Shown here: positions 26,467 to 33,857 of the stretch, piece by piece
Layout: the number at the start of each line of letters is the position of its first letter
How positions within the stretch are numbered: the stretch's first letter is position 1
Assembly: GCF_900101605.1 (NCBI RefSeq)
Contig: NZ_FMUR01000007.1
Span: 1-64,000 of the forward strand
DNA length: 64,000 nucleotides
Direction of reading: 5' to 3'
Source: Butyrivibrio hungatei
GTDB taxonomy: Bacteria; Bacillota; Clostridia; Lachnospirales; Lachnospiraceae
Translations under genes and position numbers: made by a program
Notes under the pieces: model-generated
The model's input: the letters and a program-made list of their open reading frames with translations, nothing else
The model's database searches: none
Told to the model about the DNA's origin: nothing

Positions 26467-28518
26467 ATGAAAAAGATCAACGACTTGAAGATCTATATCA
26501 AAATGAGCCTTGTAATAGGTCTTGTGATCATGATTGGACTTGGAAGTATATATGGCATAATTAATTCACGAACCAGATCTATTATGAGAAAACAGACTGA
26601 GATAAGGTTATCGGAGATTACCGAAAGCCGCTCGGTTGTTATCGAGAAATATTTCTCGGATCTGCAGAATTATGTCGTGAATTTTGCAAAACTTCCGGCT
26701 GTAGTTTCGTATATGCAAAATACAAGTGATAAAACTGCAGCGAACAATGTTCAGGAAACTCTTTTGAGCTACACATCCACAAGATCGGATATTGAGAGTA
26801 TGTATCTTGCTGATGATGCTACGCTTGTCTACGCACATACTGATCCTTCATTTATAGGTCAGGTCGCAAATGCAGAGATGGCGGGATTTACGGCAAATAT
26901 TGAAAGTGCGGGAGGCGCAATATGTGCCGGAATCGTTCTTTCACCTGCAAGTAACAGTAATGTTGCGATTGTATTTGCAAATGTACATGATGCATCAGGT
27001 AAGCCCATAGGATTCGTCGGAGGTGCTACCTACGTTGATGAGCTTCAGAACACGATCACGGGAATGAGCACGCAGGGACTTGACGGAGCTCAGATGTATC
27101 TTATCGGAAGCAGTGATATTACTGCGGCAACATATATTTTTGCTCCCGATCCGGCAATGCTTGGAGCACCTGTTGAAGATGAAGCACAGGTTCAGGCTCT
27201 TCAACAGATGGCGGACGTTCCGACTGGCTTCTTTACATATCGCGATAAGACAATGGGACGATCAATTTTGTCATATCGCAATATTCCGGCCGTAGCCGCT
27301 ACATTTATTGTTTGTGATTCGGAAAAAGACTTTTTGAAGGAGATAAATTCCCTCAGTAATTTCATTCTTTTCCTGGTAATACTTGTATTTTGTATTTCGC
27401 TGGTAGGAGTTGTTCTGATATCAAAGGCTATATCAAAAGATATTGAAAGTGTGACCGATGTTATCACAGACCTTGGAACGCTTGATATTACCAAGACTAA
27501 GGCACTTGAAAAGTATAAGGGAAGAAATGACGAAGTCGGACTTATCGCGGATGCTACCAAGAAGCTTTCAAGCGCTGTTGAAAGGACAATCAGATCGCTT
27601 CGCCGGCATTCGGGAGATCTTCAGGACGGTTCCGGCAGACTTCGCGAAAATTCCGAATCAACACTTGAATCCATCGGACAGGTAGATGTTGCGGTTCATG
27701 ACATTGCGCAGAGTGCGACAGAGCAGTCTGATGAAACAAAGAATGCAACCGATTCCGTAAAAGAAATCGGAGTTATGGTTGAAGAGACCAAGGAAAAGAC
27801 AATGCAGCTTAAAGAAGCTTCGCAGTCCATGCAGGATTCTTCCAAGAAAGCGGGAGAGATTCTTAAAGAGCTCGGCGAAGTCAATGAGAAAACAAAGGAA
27901 GCGGTTGATGCAATGTATGAGCAGACTGCACAGACAAGTCACTCTGCGGATCAGATTGCAAAAGCTTCCGAGCTTATTGCATCTATCGCTACCCAGACCA
28001 ATCTTTTGTCCCTTAATGCTTCTATAGAGGCTGCAAGAGCAGGAGATGCCGGAAGAGGATTTGCGGTTGTTGCAGGCGAGATCGGATCCCTTGCTTCACA
28101 GACTGCCGATACGACCAAGGAGATTAATGACATTATCCAGCAGCTGATCGATAATTCAAAGAGATCGATAGAAGCTATGGATGAAGTTAAGAAGATCATC
28201 GACATGCAGAACGAGTATGTTCAGCAGACGAAAGAAATCTTTGGTTCCGTTGAGGGCGAGATTGCCAATAACCTTGTAAGTATTGATGAGATTTCTTCGA
28301 CTGTACAAAGACTCGATGATGTCAGAAGCAGCGTTGTAAATGTAGTAGAATCTCTTTCAACCATTGCTGAAACAAATGCGGCAACGACACAGGAAACAAG
28401 CGCATCGACATCAGTTGTCAGCAATATGATGGAGGAAGTATCGAGTATCGCTACGCAAATCTTGAATATTGCGGACGGAGTTAAGAAAGATATCGATGTA
28501 TTCAAGATTTCCGAATGA
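26467..28518 (+). CDS. Methyl-accepting chemotaxis protein with double-Cache sensor
   Basis: A 683-residue chemoreceptor. TM1 (about 12-30) is followed by a large extracellular region (about 35-295) of dCache type, with [20 protein letters not shown] at its start. TM2 is at about 298-320, then HAMP and the signalling domain with tip [20 protein letters not shown] near residue 510. It is larger than the previous receptor and has a different sensor, so the two should respond to different ligands. An AAGGAGG RBS is present. No che or fla genes lie nearby. Confidence 0.92.
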   Translation: MKKINDLKIYIKMSLVIGLVIMIGLGSIYGIINSRTRSIMRKQTEIRLSEITESRSVVIEKYFSDLQNYVVNFAKLPAVVSYMQNTSDKTAANNVQETLLSYTSTRSDIESMYLADDATLVYAHTDPSFIGQVANAEMAGFTANIESAGGAICAGIVLSPASNSNVAIVFANVHDASGKPIGFVGGATYVDELQNTITGMSTQGLDGAQMYLIGSSDITAATYIFAPDPAMLGAPVEDEAQVQALQQMADVPTGFFTYRDKTMGRSILSYRNIPAVAATFIVCDSEKDFLKEINSLSNFILFLVILVFCISLVGVVLISKAISKDIESVTDVITDLGTLDITKTKALEKYKGRNDEVGLIADATKKLSSAVERTIRSLRRHSGDLQDGSGRLRENSESTLESIGQVDVAVHDIAQSATEQSDETKNATDSVKEIGVMVEETKEKTMQLKEASQSMQDSSKKAGEILKELGEVNEKTKEAVDAMYEQTAQTSHSADQIAKASELIASIATQTNLLSLNASIEAARAGDAGRGFAVVAGEIGSLASQTADTTKEINDIIQQLIDNSKRSIEAMDEVKKIIDMQNEYVQQTKEIFGSVEGEIANNLVSIDEISSTVQRLDDVRSSVVNVVESLSTIAETNAATTQETSASTSVVSNMMEEVSSIATQILNIADGVKKDIDVFKISE

Positions 28519-28549
28519 CATTAATGTGAATATGATATAGAATTATGGG

Positions 28550-28610
28550 TGAGCGGTATCGAACAAATGCGGTGCCGCTCATTCTTATATGGTAGGAGAT
28601 TCCTACCATA
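28550..28610. other. Two hairpins downstream of the chemoreceptor gene
   Basis: The first pairs GTGAGCGGTATCG with CGGTGCCGCTCAT imperfectly. The second, TATGGTAGGA with TCCTACCATA around GAT (28588-28610), is perfect over 10 bp. Neither has a proper T run, so termination is possible but unproven. Confidence 0.5.
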
Positions 28611-28707
28611 CTTTGAAACTACGGTCACTTATCTACGTGCTAGCCAAAAGTAAAAGCCATGTGTCCGATCCATAGGGTAGTAGTTTGGGGTAGTAGTTTG
28701 GCAGGGA

Positions 28708-28883
28708 CACAGATAAGATTTGTGAAAAGAAATGGTTTATCTGTGATTTTATGGCATGATATGTGTTGAAACACAGATAATGTTTCATGGGTGGCATAAT
28801 TTATCTGTGAGATCATGGCGATTTACAAGCAAAAATGCGAAATTTCACAGATAACTGAAGCATAAATTACTTTTTTGTCTGTG
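28708..28883. repeat. Three regularly built 38-bp inverted-repeat units
   Basis: Each unit is CACAGATAA, 20 nt of unrelated sequence, then TTATCTGTG (the third right arm is TTGTCTGTG). Units start at 28708, 28772 and 28846; arm-to-arm distance is exactly 29 nt in all three. A small direct repeat (GTAGTAGTTTGGGGTAGTAG, 28678-28697) precedes them. The 446-bp gap between chemoreceptor and flavodoxin-like genes holds nothing else recognised. A protein-binding array or a hairpin-forming intergenic repeat are both possible. Confidence 0.75.
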
Positions 28884-28964
28884 GTCGTAAGTTTGATGTG
28901 TGACTAAAATGCGGATTTCTCATATATTTAGTCACTTATTTCATAGTAAGAGGAGGATTACATA

Positions 28965-29546
28965 ATGAAAGTATTACTTATTAACGGTAGCAGAAGAAGT
29001 AAAGGATGCACTTTTACAGCATTATCGGAGATTGAGAAAGAGCTCAATAAAAGAGATATAGAGACAGAGATCTACAATGCAGGTGCCAAGGTATTCAAAG
29101 GCGAGGTCGACCTGGCAGTGCAGGAAGCAACGGAGATCATAAAAGGCGTTGACGGAATTGTTATCGGTTCACCTGTTTATTATGCAAGTCCTACAGGCGA
29201 GATTCTTATGTTCCTCGACAGATTGTTCTGGTCAGCGGAAGATTATCTCAGATTTAAGCCCGCAGCAACAATCGCATCTGCAAGAAGAGCGGGAACTACC
29301 GCAACACTCGATGTTCTCAACAAATATCCTCTTTATGCGCAGATGCCTCTTGTTGCTTCAAGATACTGGAACATGGTTCACGGCGGAAAGCCTGAAGAGG
29401 TTATGCGTGATTCAGAGGGACTTCAGATCATGCGCACCCTCGGAAAGAACATGGCATGGGTACTTAAGAGTATCGAAGCCGGCAAGAATGCAGGCGTTGA
29501 GCAGCCTGTAGCGGAAGATAAAGTGTTTACAAACTTTATCAGATAA
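28965..29546 (+). CDS. Flavodoxin family protein / NAD(P)H-dependent FMN reductase
   Basis: A 193-residue flavodoxin-fold enzyme. KVLLINGSRRSKGCTFTAL is the FMN phosphate loop, and IVIGSPVYYASPTGEILMFLDRLFW is the second flavin-binding segment with the conserved SPVYY. Such proteins reduce quinones, iron or other acceptors with NAD(P)H; the substrate is not evident. An AGAGGAGG RBS precedes the ATG. It is a single gene. Confidence 0.88.
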   Translation: MKVLLINGSRRSKGCTFTALSEIEKELNKRDIETEIYNAGAKVFKGEVDLAVQEATEIIKGVDGIVIGSPVYYASPTGEILMFLDRLFWSAEDYLRFKPAATIASARRAGTTATLDVLNKYPLYAQMPLVASRYWNMVHGGKPEEVMRDSEGLQIMRTLGKNMAWVLKSIEAGKNAGVEQPVAEDKVFTNFIR

Positions 29547-29687
29547 GAGGTTGCGGTGCTTAGAGCAAGCTGCGTGCATGCTGTAGTTTGATGGTGGTCT
29601 TTTGCTTGGATAGGTCATAACATAAAAATTCAGCGCGTGCAAAAATAAGTGAGAAGATGACAACAAGTTTAGACTGAGGAAAAGATA

Positions 29688-30164
29688 ATGAAGAACAATG
29701 AAAAAACAAATGTAATGAGAGTTCTTGACGGCAAGAAGATTGCCTACGAGAGCCATTCCTATGAGCCTGACCAGACGCTTACAGGCGCCGAGATCGCGGG
29801 CATACTCGGCGAAGATCCTTCGAGAGTTTTCAAGACTCTTGTAACAAGAGGAAAGACAGGGCAGTATTATGTCTTCGTAGTACCTGTCGAGGCTGAGCTG
29901 GATCTCAAGAAAGCAGCAAAGGCAGCAGGCGAGAAGTCAGTAGAGATGATAAAGCAAAAAGAGCTCCTTCCGCTTACGGGGTATATCCACGGAGGATGCT
30001 CACCTATCGGCATGAAAAAAGCTTTTCCGACTTTTATACACCAAACCGCGCAGGACGGTGAAAAGATATTTGTAAGCGCAGGGAAGGTTGGATGCCAGAT
30101 TGAACTTGCACCTGACGATCTTATGTCTGTGGTCCGTTGTACACTTGCGGATATTACGACTTAG
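29688..30164 (+). CDS. ybaK: Cys-tRNA(Pro)/Cys-tRNA(Cys) deacylase (YbaK/EbsC type)
   Basis: A 158-residue YbaK-family editing enzyme that removes cysteine wrongly loaded on tRNA-Pro. It has the invariant Lys in FKTLVTRGKTGQYYVFVVP and the C-terminal LTGYIHGGCSPIGMKKAFP segment with the GxxSPxG motif. The length is that of a free-standing deacylase. An AGGAAAAG RBS is present. It is placed between other single genes. Confidence 0.92.
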   Translation: MKNNEKTNVMRVLDGKKIAYESHSYEPDQTLTGAEIAGILGEDPSRVFKTLVTRGKTGQYYVFVVPVEAELDLKKAAKAAGEKSVEMIKQKELLPLTGYIHGGCSPIGMKKAFPTFIHQTAQDGEKIFVSAGKVGCQIELAPDDLMSVVRCTLADITT

Positions 30165-30227
30165 TCTGAAGTAAAAGAAGGGTGATGTGTTGAAAAAAGT
30201 TTTATAAGGCACGGAGGAGATTTAGAA

Positions 30228-30782
30228 ATGAAGTTTGGACCGATAATTAGGAAAGACAAATTGGGGCGTGAGGTTGTTCTTAGAAATGCGGAGGCATCCG
30301 ATGGCGAGGCGCTGATTGAATATATGAAGGTGACAACGGCGGAGACACCGTTTCTTATAAGAGAGCCTGAGGAAGTAACACTTACACCGGAGCAGGAAGA
30401 GAGCTTCTTGCAGTCCAAGATAGAAGATGATAAAGAGCTTATGCTCGTTGCAACAATTGACGGCAAGCATATTGGAAACTGTTCACTTATGAGGATGGGA
30501 AATTATAAGAGATACAGCCACAGATGTGATATTGCGATTGCACTTTATAAGGAGTATTGCGGAGCGGGTATAGGAAAGATCATGCTTGAGACAATTCTTG
30601 ATGTGGCAAAAAAGTGTGGTTATGAGCAGGCGGAGCTTGAAGTTATCGCAACCAATGAGGGCGCAATAGCTCTTTATGAGAAACTTGGATTCAAGGAATA
30701 CGGCCGTTTTCCTGATAATATGAAATATTCCGATGGGACTTATGCCGATGCACTTTGGATGATGAAAAAATTAAATGATTAA
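30228..30782 (+). CDS. GNAT family N-acetyltransferase
   Basis: A 184-residue GNAT enzyme. IALYKEYCGAGIGKIMLETI contains the acetyl-CoA motif (E-Y-C-G-A-G-I-G-K), and NEGAIALYEKLGFKEYGRFP is motif B. It resembles the RimI/PhnO-like branch with an N-terminal RNAEASDGEALIEYM. The target is unknown. A GGAGGAG RBS precedes the ATG. Confidence 0.88.
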   Translation: MKFGPIIRKDKLGREVVLRNAEASDGEALIEYMKVTTAETPFLIREPEEVTLTPEQEESFLQSKIEDDKELMLVATIDGKHIGNCSLMRMGNYKRYSHRCDIAIALYKEYCGAGIGKIMLETILDVAKKCGYEQAELEVIATNEGAIALYEKLGFKEYGRFPDNMKYSDGTYADALWMMKKLND

Positions 30783-30930
30783 ACAATTGTGATGAAATTT
30801 GAAAAATGGTTATACAAAATAATCATATTTGTAGTATTATTATGAAAAATAAGAAATAAAGAAAGAGCGCTTAGCGTATAGGTGATGAAATGGAAATAAG
30901 ATAATTTGGTTTGGTGAACACAGTTTTTTG

Positions 30931-31073
30931 AAGCGGCTATTGCAGTTTTTTTTGTGTGCGCTTAATCCGGATTATCATGCATTTCAAGTGCGGCTGTGCT
31001 GCGCTATAAGCCTATTTGTAATAGTGGCTATGATTGTATGAATCTATTTGCGTACGCAGATAGGTTCTTTTTT
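30931..31073 (+). promoter_or_regulatory. Structured leader with terminator before the ABC-2 exporter operon
   Basis: In the 396-bp gap four stems can be drawn. They are AAGCG/CGCTT (30931-30963), GTGCGGC-TGT-GCTGCGC (30988-31004), AGCCTATT-TGT-AATA..GGCT (31009-31029), and a terminator from GAATCTATTTGCG to CGCAGATAGGTTC (31040-31067) with a T run. GCCTATTTG (31010-31018) can also pair with CAGATAGGT (31057-31065), which would break both the third stem and the terminator. This is the layout of a riboswitch or attenuator; no known class was recognised. Confidence 0.55.
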
Positions 31074-31178
31074 ATCTAATAAAAAATTTCTCCAAAATTC
31101 CTATCAGATTAAAAACGCTCCGCGAGGATGCTACCGATGCGCACCTCTATACATGAAGAAGTCCGAAGGGAGATAAAC

Positions 31179-31970
31179 GTGAAAAAATATATATACATTT
31201 TAAAGACACAGTTAATAAAAAGTATGACCTATGAGTTTAGTGTATATGGAAATATTTTTATGCAGACGATCATCATGATAACATCGGCATATTTCTGGAA
31301 AGCGTTGTATAAAGACCGCGGAAGTGTCGGCGGAGTCGATGCCGAAAGCATGCTGACATATATAATCGTATCGTCGATGCTGTCGGTTTTGCTGATCACG
31401 AATGTGGAAAAAAGAATTGAGATGAGCGTGAAAAAAGGAACGGTTGCAACAGATATGATTAGGCCCGTCAATATTTTCGGAATGTACTTTGCGGAAGACC
31501 TGGGAGGAGTCTTTGCACTTGTGTTTCAGAATATGCTTCCGATTCTGATCATTGGGACACTTCTGATAAAAGTTCCTGTGATGGTGGATGTAAGCGCACT
31601 TCCGCTTTTTGTGATCGCGGTTTTGGAATCGTTTATGATCAACTGGCTCATCGCTGCTTTGTTTGGGATGATAGCATTTAAAACGGGTAGCATCGATGCG
31701 CTTATTCAGGTGAAAAAACATCTCATAAGATTGCTGTCGGGAAGCATTATACCGATATGGTTCTTTCCTGCGGGAGTATCCAAGGTGCTTTCGTCGCTCC
31801 CCTTTGTGTATATCTATCAGCTTCCGCTTAGTATCTACATTGGGAAAGGCGAAAGAGCAGAGTATATCGCAGGTATGCAGATTCAGTTTTGGTGGCTTGT
31901 AGTGCTTACGGCATTTTTCTTTTTTGTCCAGAAAAAGGTAACGCGAAAAGTTATGGTACAGGGAGGTTGA
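31179..31970 (+). CDS. ABC-2 type exporter permease 1 (ABC2_membrane_6-like)
   Basis: A 263-residue membrane protein with six predicted helices. It begins VKKYIYILKTQLIKSMTYEF and has the cytoplasmic segment GTVATDMIRPVNIFGMYFAE (compare KGTIxxxLIRPxN), which fits the ABC2_membrane_6 family. Start GTG 31179 was chosen for the AAGGGAGA upstream; an upstream ATG would add about 17 residues with no RBS. With the next two genes it forms an exporter of the family that includes viologen exporters; the cargo is unknown. Confidence 0.8.
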   Translation: MKKYIYILKTQLIKSMTYEFSVYGNIFMQTIIMITSAYFWKALYKDRGSVGGVDAESMLTYIIVSSMLSVLLITNVEKRIEMSVKKGTVATDMIRPVNIFGMYFAEDLGGVFALVFQNMLPILIIGTLLIKVPVMVDVSALPLFVIAVLESFMINWLIAALFGMIAFKTGSIDALIQVKKHLIRLLSGSIIPIWFFPAGVSKVLSSLPFVYIYQLPLSIYIGKGERAEYIAGMQIQFWWLVVLTAFFFFVQKKVTRKVMVQGG

Positions 31971-31974
31971 TAAA

Positions 31975-32799
31975 GTGAAAAAAGCATTTAGCGAACTAAG
32001 CCATTACATGGACGTTACGTGGCATGTTATCAAGATGGCAATGATGACGATAATTGAATATCCCTCAAACATAGCGGGATGGCTGATATCTAACCCGCTT
32101 CAGTTCATTATGGGATTTGCGATCATTAAATTTGTAGTTGAATCTTTTGGAGAGATAAACGGCTGGAACTATGGACAACTTGCGTTTCTGTACGGAATCT
32201 CCGTCATATCCCATGCACTTTCGATGATCTTTTTTGTACAAGGCTGGTTCATGGGCTATTACGTTATCTACGGTGATTTTGACAGATATCTTACAAGACC
32301 GCTTGGGGTATTGTATCAGTTCTTTTTTACAAATATAAATGTGTTTGGCGTTACGGACCTGATTCCGGGAATCCTTGTATTTATCTATGGTTGTGCGAAA
32401 TGTGAGATTAAGATTACGTTACTCTTTTGCATACAGGTTATCGTCATGCTGATAGGCGCAACGCTGATCAGAGGCGGATTGTACATCTTTCTCGGAAGCA
32501 CATCTTTTTATACAAGAAGTGTGGTTGATTTTGGGCAGTACACACAGGAAATCATGGATAAGACGACCATGTATCCGATATCGATGTATCCGGAAAGCAT
32601 GCAGTTTATCCTGACATATCTTATCCCGATCGGATGGGTGTCCTTTTATCCGGTGTCGTCGCTGCTTGGGATTTCAAGCGGAATTTGCGACGGCCTGATC
32701 GTTCCTTTTGTTACATTGCTTATTGGGCTTGTGATGATGCTGATTTCAGGAGCTTTTTTCACAAGGGGACTAAAAAAATACGAAAGTGCAGGTAACTGA
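31975..32799 (+). CDS. ABC-2 type exporter permease 2
   Basis: A 274-residue membrane protein of the same family, also about six helices. YVIYGDFDRYLTRPLGVLYQ is the counterpart of the RP-containing loop in permease 1, and the C-terminal SFYPVSSLLG precedes the last helix. It starts with GTG 4 nt after permease 1, with GGGAGG upstream. It probably forms a heterodimeric channel with permease 1. Confidence 0.82.
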   Translation: MKKAFSELSHYMDVTWHVIKMAMMTIIEYPSNIAGWLISNPLQFIMGFAIIKFVVESFGEINGWNYGQLAFLYGISVISHALSMIFFVQGWFMGYYVIYGDFDRYLTRPLGVLYQFFFTNINVFGVTDLIPGILVFIYGCAKCEIKITLLFCIQVIVMLIGATLIRGGLYIFLGSTSFYTRSVVDFGQYTQEIMDKTTMYPISMYPESMQFILTYLIPIGWVSFYPVSSLLGISSGICDGLIVPFVTLLIGLVMMLISGAFFTRGLKKYESAGN

Positions 32800-32801
32800 T
32801 C

Positions 32802-33767
32802 ATGATAAAAGTTGAAAACTTGAGCAAGGATTATTTATTGAAGAAAAAAGAACCGGGACTTTCCGGTGCTTTAAAAGGGCTTATAAAGACTGAGTATAAG
32901 ACAATTCATGCGGTTGACAATCTTTTTTTTGAGCTGGGAGAAGGCGAGATTGTAGGATTTATCGGACCTAACGGTGCGGGCAAAAGTACCACGATCAAGA
33001 TGATGTCGGGGATTCTTACACCGACAAGCGGAAGTGTGTACATCGGCGGCGAGGATATTACAAAGCACAGAAAAGAAGTTGTGAAGAATATCGGTGTTGT
33101 TTTCGGCCAGAGATCGCAGCTTAACTGGGATCTTCGACTTGGAGAAAGCTTTGAACTTCTTAAGCACATTTACCGAATCGACCGGGCTGATTACGACAAC
33201 ACGCTTGATGTCATGGATTCTATTCTGGGGATAAAAGAGCTTGTTGATAAGCCGGTTCGCCAGATGTCGCTCGGACAGCGCGTAAAAGGTGACCTTGTTG
33301 CGGCAATGCTCCACTCTCCGAAAGTTCTTTTCCTTGATGAGCCGACAATAGGGCTTGACGTATCTTCCAAGTTCGCGCTTCGCACATTTATAAAAGAAAT
33401 CAATAAGATCAAAAAGACAACAATTATACTTACAACGCACGATCTGGGCGACATTCAGGAACTTTGCGAGCGACTGATAATCATTAACCACGGCGTTATG
33501 ATGGAGGACGGGAATTTATCGCAGATCATCGACAGGATTGCGCCGTACAAGACTCTCGTTGTTGAGTATTACGACGAAGAAGCGCCTGAGCATGAGCGCT
33601 GCGAGCTTGTTGAGCATACCGACAATATCGCCAAGTACAAATTTATGAAAAAGGAAACGACGGCAGCAGAGATCATCGCTGACCTCTCAAAACAGAAGAA
33701 TATCAAGGATGTTTCCATAGAGGAAGCGGGAATTGATGATATTATTAAGATAGCTTACGGAAGCTGA
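32802..33767 (+). CDS. ABC exporter ATP-binding protein
   Basis: A 321-residue ATPase with Walker A GPNGAGKST, Q-loop VFGQRSQLNWDL, signature MSLGQRVKGDLVAAML, Walker B VLFLDEPTIGLDV and THDLGDI. GQRSQLNWDLP-like Q-loops and a C-terminal extension of about 80 residues are characteristic of exporters that work with two ABC2_membrane_6 permeases. It starts 2 nt after permease 2. Confidence 0.92.
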   Translation: MIKVENLSKDYLLKKKEPGLSGALKGLIKTEYKTIHAVDNLFFELGEGEIVGFIGPNGAGKSTTIKMMSGILTPTSGSVYIGGEDITKHRKEVVKNIGVVFGQRSQLNWDLRLGESFELLKHIYRIDRADYDNTLDVMDSILGIKELVDKPVRQMSLGQRVKGDLVAAMLHSPKVLFLDEPTIGLDVSSKFALRTFIKEINKIKKTTIILTTHDLGDIQELCERLIIINHGVMMEDGNLSQIIDRIAPYKTLVVEYYDEEAPEHERCELVEHTDNIAKYKFMKKETTAAEIIADLSKQKNIKDVSIEEAGIDDIIKIAYGS

Positions 33768-33793
33768 TGCAGCTAACTTCTATATAAAATATT

Positions 33794-33823
33794 TTACCAA
33801 AATCTAAAATATTATGGTATAAC
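33794..33823 (+). promoter_or_regulatory. Probable promoter with inverted repeat before the esterase-GH43 gene
   Basis: TTACCA (33794-33799) and TATAAC (33818-33823) are 18 nt apart. AATATTTTA (33788-33796) and TAAAATATT (33805-33813) form a perfect inverted repeat across the -35 region, a possible operator or the stem of a terminator for the exporter operon. Confidence 0.45.
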
Positions 33824-33857
33824 ATAAATATAATGTTTATGGAGGAGGTAAAGGAGG

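Noticed and set aside
30783..31178. T-box or ykkC leader before the ABC-2 exporter
   Set aside because: The T-box sequence AGGGTGGNACCGCG and the ykkC core are both absent.
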